Source: CAWJMD01 sp963700925
GTDB taxonomy: Bacteria; Actinomycetota; Actinomycetes; Actinomycetales; CAWJMD01
Direction of reading: 5' to 3'
Length of the DNA stretch: 64,000 nt
Assembly: GCA_963700925.1 (NCBI GenBank)
Contig: OY969553.1
Coordinates: 434,001 to 498,000 of the forward strand
This document shows, in pieces, positions 26,569 to 40,310 of the stretch (the stretch's first letter is position 1; each line of letters opens with the position of its first letter). The notes below the pieces were generated by a model. It was not told where the DNA came from. It did not search any database and saw only the letters and a program-made list of their open reading frames with translations. Made by a program: the position numbers and the translations under genes.

Positions 26569-28337
26569 CGCGCCGGGCTGTCCCGGTCGGGGTCCGACAC
26601 CTCGGCCGTCCCTGGGTGCGACCCAGCGGCGGGCTGCTCGGCACTGGCTGGGTCTGCGTTGGCTGGGTCTGCGTTGGCTGGGTCTGCGTTGGCTGGGTCT
26701 GCGTTGGCTGGGTCCGTGGTGGCTAGGTCAGTGTTCGCCGGAGCAGTGGTGACGGGCTCGTCCTCGCCGTTCGCCGGCTCGTCGTCGTCGCCCAGAAGGT
26801 CCATGATCTCGCCGGGCTCCAAGCCCTCCCAGCCGAGCCGTTCCGCGGCACCGGTGAGTCCGTCGACGTCGGCGGCGGCGGCTCGCTCGAGCCAGACGCG
26901 CGCATCGTCCGGTCGCCCCGCCGCCTCGAGGGCGTCGGAGTAGGCGGACATCAGGCGAGCACGTGCTGCACGAGCCGGGCCCGAGCCCGCAGTCGGCGGC
27001 ACCTCCAGCTCGGCCACCTGCAGCATGATGACCGCGGCGTCGAACTGGCCCAGATCCTGACGGGCACCCGACGCGACGATCAACATCTCGAGCTGCCCCG
27101 CCCGGTCGAGCGTCCTGGACTCGGCAGAGCTCGCAAGGTCCAGCGCGCGCTCGGGTCGACCCAGCCCGCGCTCGCAGTCGGCCATCACTGCCAGGTGCTC
27201 GGACGACCCAGTCAGCCGCCGAGCGGTGCGCAGCTCACGCAGCGCCTCCTCGTAGTGGCCGACCTGGTAGGCAGCGATCCCGAGCGCCTCCCGCACCAGG
27301 CCCACTCGCCCAGCTCGGCGCTGTGCCGCCTGGGCGTGCGCGTACGCGAGCTCCGGGTCGTCGTCGAGCAGGCGGGCTGCCATCACGAGATGACGCGCGA
27401 CCGACGTGGCGTTGTCACGCGACAGGGTGCCGAGCTCTCCGCGTACCTGACGGTCCAGCTCGTCTCCCGTCACATCCGCAGGCAGTGCCGGGTCGTTGGC
27501 CCGTAGCGACCGGTCTGCGTCGAGATCGCGCGGCGGGCGCGCGACCGAGCCACGCGTACCGTCCTTCGGGGATCCAGCGGAGCGCGCACTCCCAGCGGCG
27601 CCCCGGCCGCCTGGTCGCCCGCCGGTCTCATCGCCTCGCCGGCCGGAAACCCTAGCCCCTCCTCGCTCGGGGCGACCGGACGCCTGGCCGCCGCGAGTCG
27701 GACGCCCGCTACTAGTTCCTCCGCGGCCGGAGCCACCGGCCGCGCCCGGCCCGCGTCGGTCGTCGCTGCGGCCGGCGCCGTCGGACGAGCCGGAACGACC
27801 GCCGCGTGTGCCACCCGAAGGGCCCGAAAAGCGTTCTGGTCGACCGCGTCCCGAGGCGCCAGCCGCCGGGCTACGCCTCTCGGCACCGCCGTCCCGTGAG
27901 GGACGGCTGCTCTCGCTGCCGGCTCGACCACCTTGGCCGCTGGTGCGGCTGCGCGACGGCTCTCCGGACGGTCCACCAGCTCGTCCGCCCGAACCACCGG
28001 TACCGCGGCCAGTGGCACCGGCGCCACGCCCCGCTGACCCGGAACCGCGGCTCGCTCCCCCGCCGCCGCGACCCGATGTACCGGATCCTCCACTCGCTGC
28101 ACCAGTGCCGCGCACCGTTCCTCCCGAGCCGCGGCCAGTGCCGCCGGCTCCGGAACTGCGCCCGGTTCCTCCTGTGCCACGGCCACTTCCGCCGGCTCCG
28201 CTACCGCGGCCGGTTCCTCCTGCGCCACGGCCACTTCGACCCGCGCCGCCAGTGCTTCCGCCGTCGCGGCGGCCCCGTTCGCCGCCTCCGCGACGGTCTG
28301 CGCCAGATCGGTCGCTTCCCGCTCCCTGTGCCACCAT
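26565..28337 (-). CDS. TPR protein with long RGG/GRG-rich disordered N-terminus
   Basis: 590-aa cytoplasmic protein in three parts. Residues 1 to about 275 are almost only Gly, Arg, Ser, Ala and Thr, with many GRG/RGG units, like eukaryotic RNA-binding RGG domains. Residues about 280-500 form TPR-like helices (LVREALGIAAYQVGHYEEAL, RALDLASSAESRTLDRAGQL). The C-terminal tail is acidic and has a PANAD pentapeptide repeated four times (15-bp DNA unit near 26645-26715). The start at 28337 follows AAGGAGCC, so the disordered region really is translated. TPR proteins at this place before HAD-IIA are common in actinobacteria, but their role is unknown. RNA binding or condensation is inferred from composition only. 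Confidence 0.85.
   Translation of the reverse strand: MVAQGAGSDRSGADRRGGGERGRRDGGSTGGAGRSGRGAGGTGRGSGAGGSGRGTGGTGRSSGAGGTGRGSGGTVRGTGAASGGSGTSGRGGGGASRGSGSAGRGAGATGRGTGGSGGRAGGPSGEPSRSRTSGQGGRAGSESSRPSRDGGAERRSPAAGASGRGRPERFSGPSGGTRGGRSGSSDGAGRSDDRRGPGAAGGSGRGGTSSGRPTRGGQASGRPERGGARVSGRRGDETGGRPGGRGAAGSARSAGSPKDGTRGSVARPPRDLDADRSLRANDPALPADVTGDELDRQVRGELGTLSRDNATSVARHLVMAARLLDDDPELAYAHAQAAQRRAGRVGLVREALGIAAYQVGHYEEALRELRTARRLTGSSEHLAVMADCERGLGRPERALDLASSAESRTLDRAGQLEMLIVASGARQDLGQFDAAVIMLQVAELEVPPTAGSGPARAARARLMSAYSDALEAAGRPDDARVWLERAAAADVDGLTGAAERLGWEGLEPGEIMDLLGDDDEPANGEDEPVTTAPANTDLATTDPANADPANADPANADPANADPASAEQPAAGSHPGTAEVSDPDRDSPAR
26645..26720. repeat. 15-bp in-frame tandem repeat (PANAD)
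   Basis: The unit ggctgggtctgcgtt recurs in contiguous copies from about 26646 to 26715 in the 3' part of the TPR gene. Each copy encodes one PANAD pentapeptide on the minus strand; flanking copies are diverged. The frame-preserving length suggests copy-number variation would be tolerated. Confidence 0.9.
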
Positions 28338-28407
28338 CGGCTCCTTCTGCTAGCGGTTGCGCGGCGCTCGACCCTCATCGACAAGCCTGTCACAGCGCAC
28401 AAATGCC

Positions 28408-28441
28408 GATGACGGCCACCCCCGAAGGGGTGGCCGTCATC
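28408..28441 (-). terminator. rRNA operon terminator
   Basis: A perfect 15-bp stem with a UUCG tetraloop closed by C-G on the minus strand (GATGACGGCCACCCC, TTCG, then the complement), followed by a weak T-rich stretch. It sits just beyond the 3' end of the 5S rRNA and before the TPR gene. Confidence 0.9.
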
Positions 28442-28449
28442 GAAAGTAT

Positions 28450-28568
28450 GTCCGGCGGCGTCCTACTCTCCCACGAGGTCCCCCTCGCAGTACCATCGGC
28501 GCAGTTGGGCTTAGCTTCCGGGTTCGGAATGGAGCCGGGCGTTTCCCCAACGCTATGACCGCCGAAAC
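28450..28568 (-). rRNA. rrf: 5S ribosomal RNA
   Basis: About 119 nt. Transcript begins GTTTCGGCGGTCATAGCG, contains CCCGGAAGCTAAGCCC (loop C/helix III region) and GATGGTACTGC, and ends CGCCGCCGGAC, which pairs with the 5' end to close helix I. Ends are placed by helix I pairing. Confidence 0.93.
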
Positions 28569-28603
28569 TCTATGGAGATGTCAGGGTCGAAGATCGACCG
28601 CAC

Positions 28604-28631
28604 CTCGGGAACCGCACAGTGGACGCAAGCA
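28604..28631 (-). other. 3' arm of the pre-23S processing stem
   Basis: This 28-nt segment in the 23S-5S spacer is complementary to 31768-31795 before the 23S 5' end (24 Watson-Crick pairs, three G-U pairs, one mismatch). The shared core is CACAGTGGACGC. Such flanking stems are substrates of RNase III in rRNA maturation. Confidence 0.75.
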
Positions 28632-28639
28632 AGAAAATG

Positions 28640-33612
<4,973 letters not shown>

Positions 33613-33619
33613 GTCTTAA

Positions 33620-33645
33620 GGCGTCCACGGCGAACCGTGGGCGCC
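33620..33645 (-). other. Hairpin just upstream of 16S
   Basis: GGCGCCCACGG-TTCG-CCGTGGACGCC on the transcript, 8 bases before the 16S 5' end. With the matching UUCG hairpin after the 16S 3' end (32052-32076) it probably marks the 16S processing boundaries. Confidence 0.6.
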
Positions 33646-33911
33646 GACACATAGAGATGGCACCTGCCGAGGCAGGCACCGTTCTTAGATCTGGCTGAGC
33701 AGATTCTCGCTAGCTATGTAGTGTTACATAACTGATCATCTGTCATACCAAAGGAATTCCGCGCAGGAAGCTCGCTCACCGACGAGTGTCGGCCGCGCTG
33801 CCACCCGCTAACGGGGTTTTGGCATTGACTTTTGGCACGCTGTTGAGTTCTCAAGGAGCGGACGCGCACCGATCCAAACCCTCTCGGGTCCGGCCTCGGG
33901 GCAACCCTGCA

Positions 33912-33940
33912 AACTTACCCGTCTGCTGCTACTCCGTCAA
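33912..33940 (-). promoter_or_regulatory. rRNA promoter, proximal
   Basis: On the minus strand TTGACG (33935-33940), a 17-base spacer, then TAAGTT (33912-33917): a good match to the housekeeping sigma consensus. It is about 300 bp upstream of 16S and upstream of the leader boxes. Confidence 0.7.
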
Positions 33941-34114
33941 ACCCGCCGCATCGTGCCGGCAGACCTGGACGTCGTCGCTCAGATCGGCCCTCGACGCTAG
34001 CACCGGGTCATGGTCGTATCGACCGTTTTTCTCGGCCCTTGCGAAGAGGGGGTCGCCCTGCGGGACCGGCCACCGTGTCGGTGTCCGTTGCTCCCTGTCG
34101 GGCTGACGTCGAGA

Positions 34115-34144
34115 ACATTAGGCGGGCGGCGTGACCCGCGTCAA
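34115..34144 (-). promoter_or_regulatory. rRNA promoter, distal
   Basis: On the minus strand TTGACG (34139-34144), an 18-base spacer, then TAATGT (34115-34120). The -35 element is identical to that of the proximal promoter; tandem promoters are usual for rRNA operons. Confidence 0.65.
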
Positions 34145-34230
34145 ATCGAGCGGCTCCGGGCGTGTCAGGACGCCATTGGCAGACCCAGACACGCTGCAGT
34201 CCAACGACTCTGGGGGCGTTGGTGTCCCAC

Positions 34231-35496
34231 TCAGTCGCGCAGCTCGACCGCCGCCAGGGTCTTGCGCCCACGACGCAGCACCGCGTACCGCCCGTGCAGG
34301 AGGTCGGCCGGAGCCAGGGTGGCCTCCGGGTCGGTGACCTTGACGTTGTTGACGTAGGCGCCGCCCTCGTCGACGGTCCGTCGTGCGGCCGAGCGGCTGG
34401 GTGCCAGACCGGTGGCCACGAACAGGTCGATGACGTGCATCTCGTCGGGCGTGACGGCGGCCATCTCCAGCTCACGGGTCGCGTCGCGCAGGGTCTGCTC
34501 GTCGAGGGCGGCGAGCTCGCCACGGCCGAACAGCGCCGCCGACGCGGACTCCACCGCAGCAGTGGCGTCGGCACCGTGCACCAGGGTCGTGACGTCACGC
34601 GCGAGGGTGCGCTGTGCCTCCCGGGCGAAGGGGCGCGTCGCGACGGCGTCCTCGAGCGCCGCGATCTCGTCCCTCGAACGGTCTGTGAAGACCTTGAGCA
34701 GACCGACGACAGACGCGTCCTCCACGTTGAGCCAGTACTGGTAGAAGGCGTAGGGGCTGGTCATCTCGGCACCCAGCCAGATGGCGTTGCCCATCGACTT
34801 CCCGAACTTCTCGCCGGACGCGTCGGCCAGCAGCGGTGTGGTCAGGAGGTGTACGGAAGCACCCTCCACCTTGTGGATCAGGTCGACGCCTGCGGTGAGG
34901 TTGCCCCACTGGTCGTTGCCACCGGTCTGCAGGGTGCAGCCATAGGTCCGGAACAGCTCGAGGTAGTCCAGTCCCTGCAGCAGCTGGTAGCTGAACTCGG
35001 TGTAGCTGATCCCCTCCGTGCTGTTCAGCCGGGCCGCGATGGCGTCCTTGCGGATCATCGTGTTGACGCGGAAGTGCTTGCCGATCTCGCGCAGGAAGTC
35101 GAGCGCCGACATCGGCTCGGTCCAGTCGAGGTTGTTCACCGGGATGGCCGGGTTCTCCCCCTCGAAGTCGAGGAAGGGGCGCACCTGGTCGGCGATGCGG
35201 GCCACCCACTCCGCCGTCTGCTCCTTGGTCTTCAGCACGCGCTCCGCGCTCGGACGCGGGTCACCGATCAAGCCGGTCGACCCGCCGACCAGACAGATCA
35301 CCCGGTGGCCGGCGCGCTGCAGGTGCCGCAGCACGACCAGCTGGACGAGGTTGCCGAAGTGCAGGGACGGCGCCGTCGGGTCGAAGCCGCAGTAGGCCGT
35401 GATCGGTCCTTCGGCGAGGGCGGAGCGCAGCGCGGCCTCGTCGGTGGTCTGCGCCACCAGTCCACGCCACTGCAGCTCGTCGAGGATGTCGGTCAC
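34231..35496 (-). CDS. tyrS: Tyrosyl-tRNA synthetase
   Basis: 421-aa class I synthetase that charges tRNA-Tyr. The HIGH-type motif is HFGN (residues 46-49) in FDPTAPSLHFGNLV. The tyrosine pocket has YTEFSYQLLQGLDYLEL and GGNDQWGNLTAG, the KMSKS loop is EKFGKSMGN, and a C-terminal S4 domain starts near SRSAARRTVDEGGAYVNN. The GTG at 35496 follows AAGGAG with 6-base spacing and is preferred to an in-frame start at 35544. It lies upstream of, and in the same direction as, the rRNA operon, a conserved neighbourhood. No T-box was recognised. Confidence 0.97.
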   Translation of the reverse strand: MTDILDELQWRGLVAQTTDEAALRSALAEGPITAYCGFDPTAPSLHFGNLVQLVVLRHLQRAGHRVICLVGGSTGLIGDPRPSAERVLKTKEQTAEWVARIADQVRPFLDFEGENPAIPVNNLDWTEPMSALDFLREIGKHFRVNTMIRKDAIAARLNSTEGISYTEFSYQLLQGLDYLELFRTYGCTLQTGGNDQWGNLTAGVDLIHKVEGASVHLLTTPLLADASGEKFGKSMGNAIWLGAEMTSPYAFYQYWLNVEDASVVGLLKVFTDRSRDEIAALEDAVATRPFAREAQRTLARDVTTLVHGADATAAVESASAALFGRGELAALDEQTLRDATRELEMAAVTPDEMHVIDLFVATGLAPSRSAARRTVDEGGAYVNNVKVTDPEATLAPADLLHGRYAVLRRGRKTLAAVELRD

Positions 35497-35625
35497 GTGG
35501 TCTCCTTGGTCGTCCGGCGCCCGCCAGATCGCGAGCCACGCCACAGCCTGCCGGATCGAGGTCCGGCGCGACGAGTGGGTTCCGCCGGGCGGCCCGCTCC
35601 GCGTCCGCGCGCTAGCCTGCGCGAG

Positions 35626-36996
35626 ATGACAGGGCCGGGACCCGACCTCCCCGTCGGCGAGCGAGGGCGCCGCAGGCGACGGACGCTGTTCTGGGAGAGC
35701 GTGCGCGAGTACGCCAGCGGCGCGCTGTGGGTGATGCCGAGCTGCGCCGCTCTGGTCGCACTGGTCGCGGGCTGGGCCATGTCGCAGATCCGGGTGGAGC
35801 CGGGGACGTTCCTGGCTCGCTTCGCCTTCCAGGGGACGGCTGACGATGCCCGCACGCTGCTGACCGAGGTCTCCGGCACGGTGGTCACCGTCATCGCGCT
35901 CGTGCTCGGACTCACGGTCGTGGCGCTGCAGCTCTCGTCGACGCAGTTCTCACCCCGACTGCTACGCAACTTCATTCGCGACCGCGGTACACAGGCGGTG
36001 CTCAGCGTCTTCATCGCCACGTTCGTGTACTGCGCCGCGGGGCTCTTCACGGTCGGCCTGGAGCAAGGCGAGAGAACTGAGGACTACCCCAGGCTCGCGA
36101 TCAGCGGTGCGATCGTGCTGTTGTTCGCCAGCCTGGGCGCCGTCGTCTACTTCGCCGACCACCTCGTCCACTCCGTCCAGATCGACGCGATCACTCAGCT
36201 GGTGGAGCGAAACACCCGACGCGCCATCTCACGTCAGCACCAGATGAACGTGACGGACGCCCCACCCCGCGCGCCGGGCTGGGCGATCACGATCTCGGCC
36301 GGCAAGACCGGCTACGTGCAGACCATCCACCCCGAGCTCCTGCTCCCGCTGGCGAGTCGGCGAGGCGTCACCATCTGCCTGCGCCCTCGGGTCGGGCAGC
36401 ACGTCGTGGCCGAAACCACGCTCGCGTGGGTCTGGGCAGCTTCGGAGGAGGACCCGGCACCCGATCGGGGCCCCTTCGAGAAGGCCGTCAACGCCGACGT
36501 TCGGATCGGCTTCGAGAGGACCCTCGAGCAGGACGTCGCGTTCGGCATGCGGCAGCTGATCGACATCGCGTCGAAGGCCCTCTCCGCGGCGATCAACGAC
36601 CCCTACACCGCCGTGCAGGCCATCGACCACCTGGCGGCGGTGTGCGCGGACCTGGCCGTCACGCCCCTGGGCACCAGCACGCTGACCGACCGGTCCGGCC
36701 GGGGCGCCGTGATCGTTCCTGCCAACACGTTCGGTGACTACATCTTCTTCATCTGCGGGCTGGTCGGGCGCTACGGGGCCAAGGACCTGACTGTCCTGAT
36801 GGCGCTGGTTCGCCTCCTGCGCACCTGCGCCTCGATGCTCCCCCCAGGCTCGGATCGACGGGACGTCCTCGGCCGGGCCGCTGGCCAGCTGCTCGAGGAC
36901 GCGGAGCGTGAGATGTCCCGGCCCGGAGACGTCGAGGCCCTCCGAGAGTCCGTCGAGTCCCTGCGGCTGCGCCTTCGCGCGGACCCGGGAGCCTGA
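35626..36996 (+). CDS. DUF2254 family membrane protein
   Basis: 456-aa protein of the DUF2254 family, of unknown function. Four hydrophobic helices lie in the first 190 residues (ALWVMPSCAALVALVAGWAM, VVTVIALVLGLTVVALQL, VLSVFIATFVYCAAGLFTV, AISGAIVLLFASLGAVVYF). A conserved cytoplasmic part follows, with ISAGKTGYVQTIH, the AFGMRQLIDIASKALSAAIN block and DPYTAVQAIDHL. The ATG at 35626 begins MTGPGPDLP; the open frame extends far upstream only as an antisense shadow of tyrS. Divergent from tyrS. Confidence 0.88.
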   Translation: MTGPGPDLPVGERGRRRRRTLFWESVREYASGALWVMPSCAALVALVAGWAMSQIRVEPGTFLARFAFQGTADDARTLLTEVSGTVVTVIALVLGLTVVALQLSSTQFSPRLLRNFIRDRGTQAVLSVFIATFVYCAAGLFTVGLEQGERTEDYPRLAISGAIVLLFASLGAVVYFADHLVHSVQIDAITQLVERNTRRAISRQHQMNVTDAPPRAPGWAITISAGKTGYVQTIHPELLLPLASRRGVTICLRPRVGQHVVAETTLAWVWAASEEDPAPDRGPFEKAVNADVRIGFERTLEQDVAFGMRQLIDIASKALSAAINDPYTAVQAIDHLAAVCADLAVTPLGTSTLTDRSGRGAVIVPANTFGDYIFFICGLVGRYGAKDLTVLMALVRLLRTCASMLPPGSDRRDVLGRAAGQLLEDAEREMSRPGDVEALRESVESLRLRLRADPGA

Positions 36997-37009
36997 CCCT
37001 GGGGCGTGG

Positions 37010-37669
37010 TCACGGGCGCGGTCTGGGACGCGATCCGGGCCTGGCGGCGCCGGGCCGGTAGGCCGAGACCGTCGGGTCGCCAGCGAGCCAGAACCGCCAG
37101 GGGTGCAGCACCGCATCGCCGCCCGCACCGGACACCCCGACTCGAGGTCCGCTGGAGATCGTCCGCCGTGGGTGCGAGCGCTGCCGCGGGTCCAGCCGCA
37201 GGGCCGGGCCGGTCAGGCGCGCGCCGTCGTGCGACCCGTCGATCCCAAGGGCCTCCGTCAGTCGGGCGGGCCCGCGCGCGAGGTCGCGGTCGACCCGGGC
37301 GGCGGGACGGCGGGCGCGCGCAAGCTCGACACCATCGACCACCTCGCCCGCCCTCAGCAGCACCGCGCACGCGCGGCCCGTGGGGCCGCACACCACGTTG
37401 GCGCACCAGTGCATGCCGTAGCTGAAGTAGACGTAGAGCACCCCGGCCGGCCCGAACATGACCGCGTTGCGAGGCGTCCGTCCGCGGTACGCGTGCGAAC
37501 CGGGGTCGTTCGCGCCGTCGTACGCCTCGACCTCGGTGATCCGGACGGTGACCCTGCCACCCGCCGACTCGTGCGTGAGCAGGGCTCCGAGCAGTCGCGG
37601 CGCGACCACCAGGGCTGGGCGCTCCAGCAACGGGGTCAGGCGCGACGACGGATCTTCGAGCCCAGCCAC
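37010..37669 (-). CDS. 3-methyladenine DNA glycosylase (AAG/MPG family)
   Basis: 219-aa base-excision repair glycosylase (EC 3.2.2.21 type) that removes alkylated purines. The catalytic region is RITEVEAYDGANDPGSHAY with the active-site Glu, followed by RNAVMFGPAGVLYVYFSYGM and the LLRAGEV and ARGPARLTEALGI blocks. The GTG start at 37669 overlaps the sdhB stop by 34 bp and has no clear ribosome site; a start a little further in is possible. The C-terminal RPGSRPRPRP tail is unusual. Its placement after sdhCAB suggests co-transcription. Confidence 0.9.
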   Translation of the reverse strand: MAGLEDPSSRLTPLLERPALVVAPRLLGALLTHESAGGRVTVRITEVEAYDGANDPGSHAYRGRTPRNAVMFGPAGVLYVYFSYGMHWCANVVCGPTGRACAVLLRAGEVVDGVELARARRPAARVDRDLARGPARLTEALGIDGSHDGARLTGPALRLDPRQRSHPRRTISSGPRVGVSGAGGDAVLHPWRFWLAGDPTVSAYRPGAARPGSRPRPRP

Positions 37670-38391
37670 ACGAGCGGATCGTACTTACGGTCGACCGCGC
37701 GCTCCTTGAGCGGGATCAGCGCGTTGTCGGTGATCTTGATGTGCTCAGGGCAGACCTCGGTGCAGCACTTGGTGATGTTGCAGAACCCGAGCCCGTGCTC
37801 CTCCTGCGACTCGACCGCCCGGCTGCCGTGGGCGTCGAGCGGGTGCATATCGAGCTCGGCCATCCGCATCAGGAACCGCGGGCCCGCGAACGACTCCTTG
37901 TTGTCCTCGTGGTCGCGCACCACGTGGCACACGTCCTGGCACAGGAAGCACTCGATGCACTTGCGGAACTCCTGCGAGCGCTGCACGTCGACCTGTGCCA
38001 TCCGGTAGTCGCCCGGCTCGACGCCGGCCGGCGGCACGAACGCCGGGATCTCGCGGGCCTTCTCGTAGTTGAACGAGACGTCGGTGACCAGGTCCCTGAC
38101 CACGGGGAACGCACGAAGGGGCGTGACCGTCACGACCTCGTCCTGCGAGAACGTGCTCATCCGCGTCATGCACAGCAGCGCGGGCCGTCCGTTGATCTCG
38201 GCACTGCACGACCCGCACTTGCCGGCCTTGCAGTTCCAGCGGACGGCGAGGTCGGGGGTCTGGGTGCCCTGCAGCCGGTGGATGATGTCGAGGACGACCT
38301 CGCCCTCGTTCACCTCGACGTCGTAGTCCTGCAGCCCGCCGGCGTCCGCGTCGCCCCGCCACACCTGGAACTTGGCCGTGTAGGTCGTCAT
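37636..38391 (-). CDS. sdhB: Succinate dehydrogenase iron-sulfur subunit
   Basis: 251-aa electron-transfer subunit. The N-terminal 2Fe-2S domain has the CKAGKCGSC loop plus a distal Cys in PALLCM. The C-terminal ferredoxin domain has CIECFLCQDVCHVV and CNITKCCTEVCPEH for the 4Fe-4S and 3Fe-4S clusters. The ATG at 38391 overlaps the sdhA stop (ATGA) and follows GAGGGAA. With subunits of 277, 640 and 251 aa, the operon resembles mycobacterial Sdh1 rather than Sdh2. Confidence 0.95.
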   Translation of the reverse strand: MTTYTAKFQVWRGDADAGGLQDYDVEVNEGEVVLDIIHRLQGTQTPDLAVRWNCKAGKCGSCSAEINGRPALLCMTRMSTFSQDEVVTVTPLRAFPVVRDLVTDVSFNYEKAREIPAFVPPAGVEPGDYRMAQVDVQRSQEFRKCIECFLCQDVCHVVRDHEDNKESFAGPRFLMRMAELDMHPLDAHGSRAVESQEEHGLGFCNITKCCTEVCPEHIKITDNALIPLKERAVDRKYDPLVWLGSKIRRRA

Positions 38392-40310
38392 GGCGTTCCC
38401 TCTCGCTCGGCGGTGCGGTCGGGAAGCTCGTCGTCGGTCAGGTACTTGCCCAGCTCGGAGTCCTCGAACAGCTCGAGCAGGTCGGACCGGATCGCCGGCA
38501 CCGGCTGCCTGCGCAGGCTGACACCGTCGGGCCCGAGCTCGCAGACCAGGTTGATGCCGCGCCACTGCGCGTCCATCCCGGGGTGGTCCTCACGAGTGTG
38601 GCCGCCTCGGCTCTCGGTGCGCTCCAGCGCAGCCGCCGCGATGCACCGCGACACCAGGATCATGTTCTGCAGGTCGAGCGCCAGGTGCCAGCCGGGGTTG
38701 AACTGGCGGTGGCCCTCGACGACGACGCGGTCGGCTCGGCGCTCCAGCTCGTCCAGCCGCTCCAGCGCCTCGCGCACCTCTTCCTCGCGGCGGATGATGC
38801 CGACGAGGTCGTTCATCGTCTGCTGCAGGTCGGTGTGCACCGTGTACGGGTTCTCGAGGGGCGCATCCGGTGCGGCGTCCTCGCGGGGCTGGAACGGCGC
38901 GACGGCTCGCTGACACGCCCCGTCGACGTCCTCGTCCTTCACGGCCGGACGGTTCTCACCGAGACTGCGGACGTAGCCCGCCGCGCCGGCGCCGGCCCTC
39001 CGTCCGAAGACCAGGAGGTCGGAGAGCGAGTTCCCCCCGAGCCGGTTCGAGCCGTGCATCCCGCCGGCGACCTCGCCCGCCGCGTAGAGCCCGGCCACCG
39101 TGGACGCCGCGGTGTCGGCGTCGACCTCCACGCCGCCCATCACGTAGTGACAGGTGGGTCCGACCTCCATCGGCTCCGCCGTGATGTCGACGTCCGCGAG
39201 CTCCTTGAACTGGTGGTGCATCGAGGGCAGCCTGCGGACGATCTCCTCGGCGGGCAGGCGGGTGGAGACGTCGAGGAACACACCGCCGTGCGGCGATCCC
39301 CGTCCCTCCTTGACCTCGGTGTTGATCGCGCGGGCCACCTCGTCGCGCGGCAGCAGCTCAGGTGGGCGCTTGTTGTTCTCGGGGTCGGTGTACCAGCGGT
39401 CCGCCTCCTCCTCGGTGTCGGCGTACTGCGCGCGGAACACCTCGGGCACGTGCGAGAACATGAAGCGGTCGCCCTCGGAGTTGCGCAGCACGCCGCCGTC
39501 GCCTCGCACCGACTCGGTGACGAGGATCCCCTTGACGGACGGCGGCCAGACCATGCCGGTCGGGTGGAACTGGACGAACTCCATGTTGAGGAGCGTCGCC
39601 CCCGAACGGAGCGCGAGCGCGTGGCCGTCGCCCGTGTACTCCCAGGAGTTCGACGTCACCTTAAACGACTTGCCGATCCCTCCGGTGGCCAGGATCACGG
39701 CGGGAGCGTCGAAGGCCACGAACCGCCCCGACTCACGCCAGTACCCGACGGCACCCGAGATGGCGCCGGCGTCTTTGAGCAGGTCGGTGACGGTGAGCTC
39801 CGCGAAGACCCGGATGCGGGCGTCGAGGTCGCCGTGCTCGCGCAGGTCGTCCTGCTGCAGGGAGACGATCTTCTGCTGGAGGGTGCGGATGAGCTCGAGG
39901 CCCGTGCGGTCTCCGACGTGCGCCAGCCGCGCGTACTCATGCCCACCGAAGTTGCGCTGGCTGATGCGGCCGTCGGCGGTGCGGTCGAAGAGGGCCCCGT
40001 AGGTCTCCAGCTCCCAGACCCGCTGCGGTGCCTCCTGAGCGTGCAGCTCGGCCATCCGCGGGTTGTTGAGGAACTTGCCGCCCCGCATGGTGTCGCGGAA
40101 GTGGACCTTCCACCCGTCCTTCGGGTTGGAGTTGCCCATCGACGCCGCGATGCCGCCCTCCGCCATCACGGTGTGCGCCTTGCCGAACAGCGACTTGCAG
40201 ATGATCGCCGTCCTCAGCCCTTGTTCTCGGGCCTCGATGGCGGCTCTCAGCCCGGCACCGCCGGCACCGATGACCAAGACGTCGTAGGTATGCCGCTCCA
40301 CCTCTGTCAA
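38388..40310 (-). CDS. sdhA: Succinate dehydrogenase flavoprotein subunit
   Basis: 640-aa FAD subunit that oxidises succinate to fumarate. It has the GAGGAGLRAAIEAREQG dinucleotide fold and the SLFGKAHTVMAEGGI region with the histidine that binds FAD covalently. HPTGMVWPPSVKGILVTESV and LFAAGEVAGG-like (LYAAGEVAGGMHGSNRLGGN) active-site blocks follow. The start is taken as TTG 40308-40310, which overlaps the sdhC stop as TTGA and lies 9 bases after GAGG; a GTG at 40301 is the alternative. Coupled to sdhC before and sdhB after. Confidence 0.95.
   Translation of the reverse strand: MTEVERHTYDVLVIGAGGAGLRAAIEAREQGLRTAIICKSLFGKAHTVMAEGGIAASMGNSNPKDGWKVHFRDTMRGGKFLNNPRMAELHAQEAPQRVWELETYGALFDRTADGRISQRNFGGHEYARLAHVGDRTGLELIRTLQQKIVSLQQDDLREHGDLDARIRVFAELTVTDLLKDAGAISGAVGYWRESGRFVAFDAPAVILATGGIGKSFKVTSNSWEYTGDGHALALRSGATLLNMEFVQFHPTGMVWPPSVKGILVTESVRGDGGVLRNSEGDRFMFSHVPEVFRAQYADTEEEADRWYTDPENNKRPPELLPRDEVARAINTEVKEGRGSPHGGVFLDVSTRLPAEEIVRRLPSMHHQFKELADVDITAEPMEVGPTCHYVMGGVEVDADTAASTVAGLYAAGEVAGGMHGSNRLGGNSLSDLLVFGRRAGAGAAGYVRSLGENRPAVKDEDVDGACQRAVAPFQPREDAAPDAPLENPYTVHTDLQQTMNDLVGIIRREEEVREALERLDELERRADRVVVEGHRQFNPGWHLALDLQNMILVSRCIAAAALERTESRGGHTREDHPGMDAQWRGINLVCELGPDGVSLRRQPVPAIRSDLLELFEDSELGKYLTDDELPDRTAEREGTP

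Larger units (their letters stand above)
33613..34230 (-). promoter_or_regulatory. rRNA leader and promoter region (no gene)
   Basis: 618 bases between the 16S gene and the tyrS stop, without a coding region. It holds the leader box CCTTGAGAACTCAACAGCG (33838-33856) followed by GTGCCAAAAGTCAATGCC, similar to the antitermination elements of mycobacterial and streptomycete rRNA leaders, and two candidate promoters listed separately. Part of it near tyrS may hold the tyrS terminator, but no strong hairpin was found. Confidence 0.75.

Noticed and set aside
24301..26943. 880-residue open frame on the plus strand
   Set aside because: Antisense to tlyA, the small gene, the phasin-like gene, the HAD gene and the TPR gene, all with recognised families or good ribosome sites; typical GC-driven shadow.
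27496..28353. Pro/Arg-rich plus-strand frame opposite the RGG region
   Set aside because: The minus-strand frame has a Shine-Dalgarno sequence, continues into TPRs and overlaps the HAD gene start; the plus frame has none of these.
34162..35625. N-terminal extension of the DUF2254 frame across tyrS
   Set aside because: Antisense of tyrS; the conserved protein begins at the ATG at 35626.
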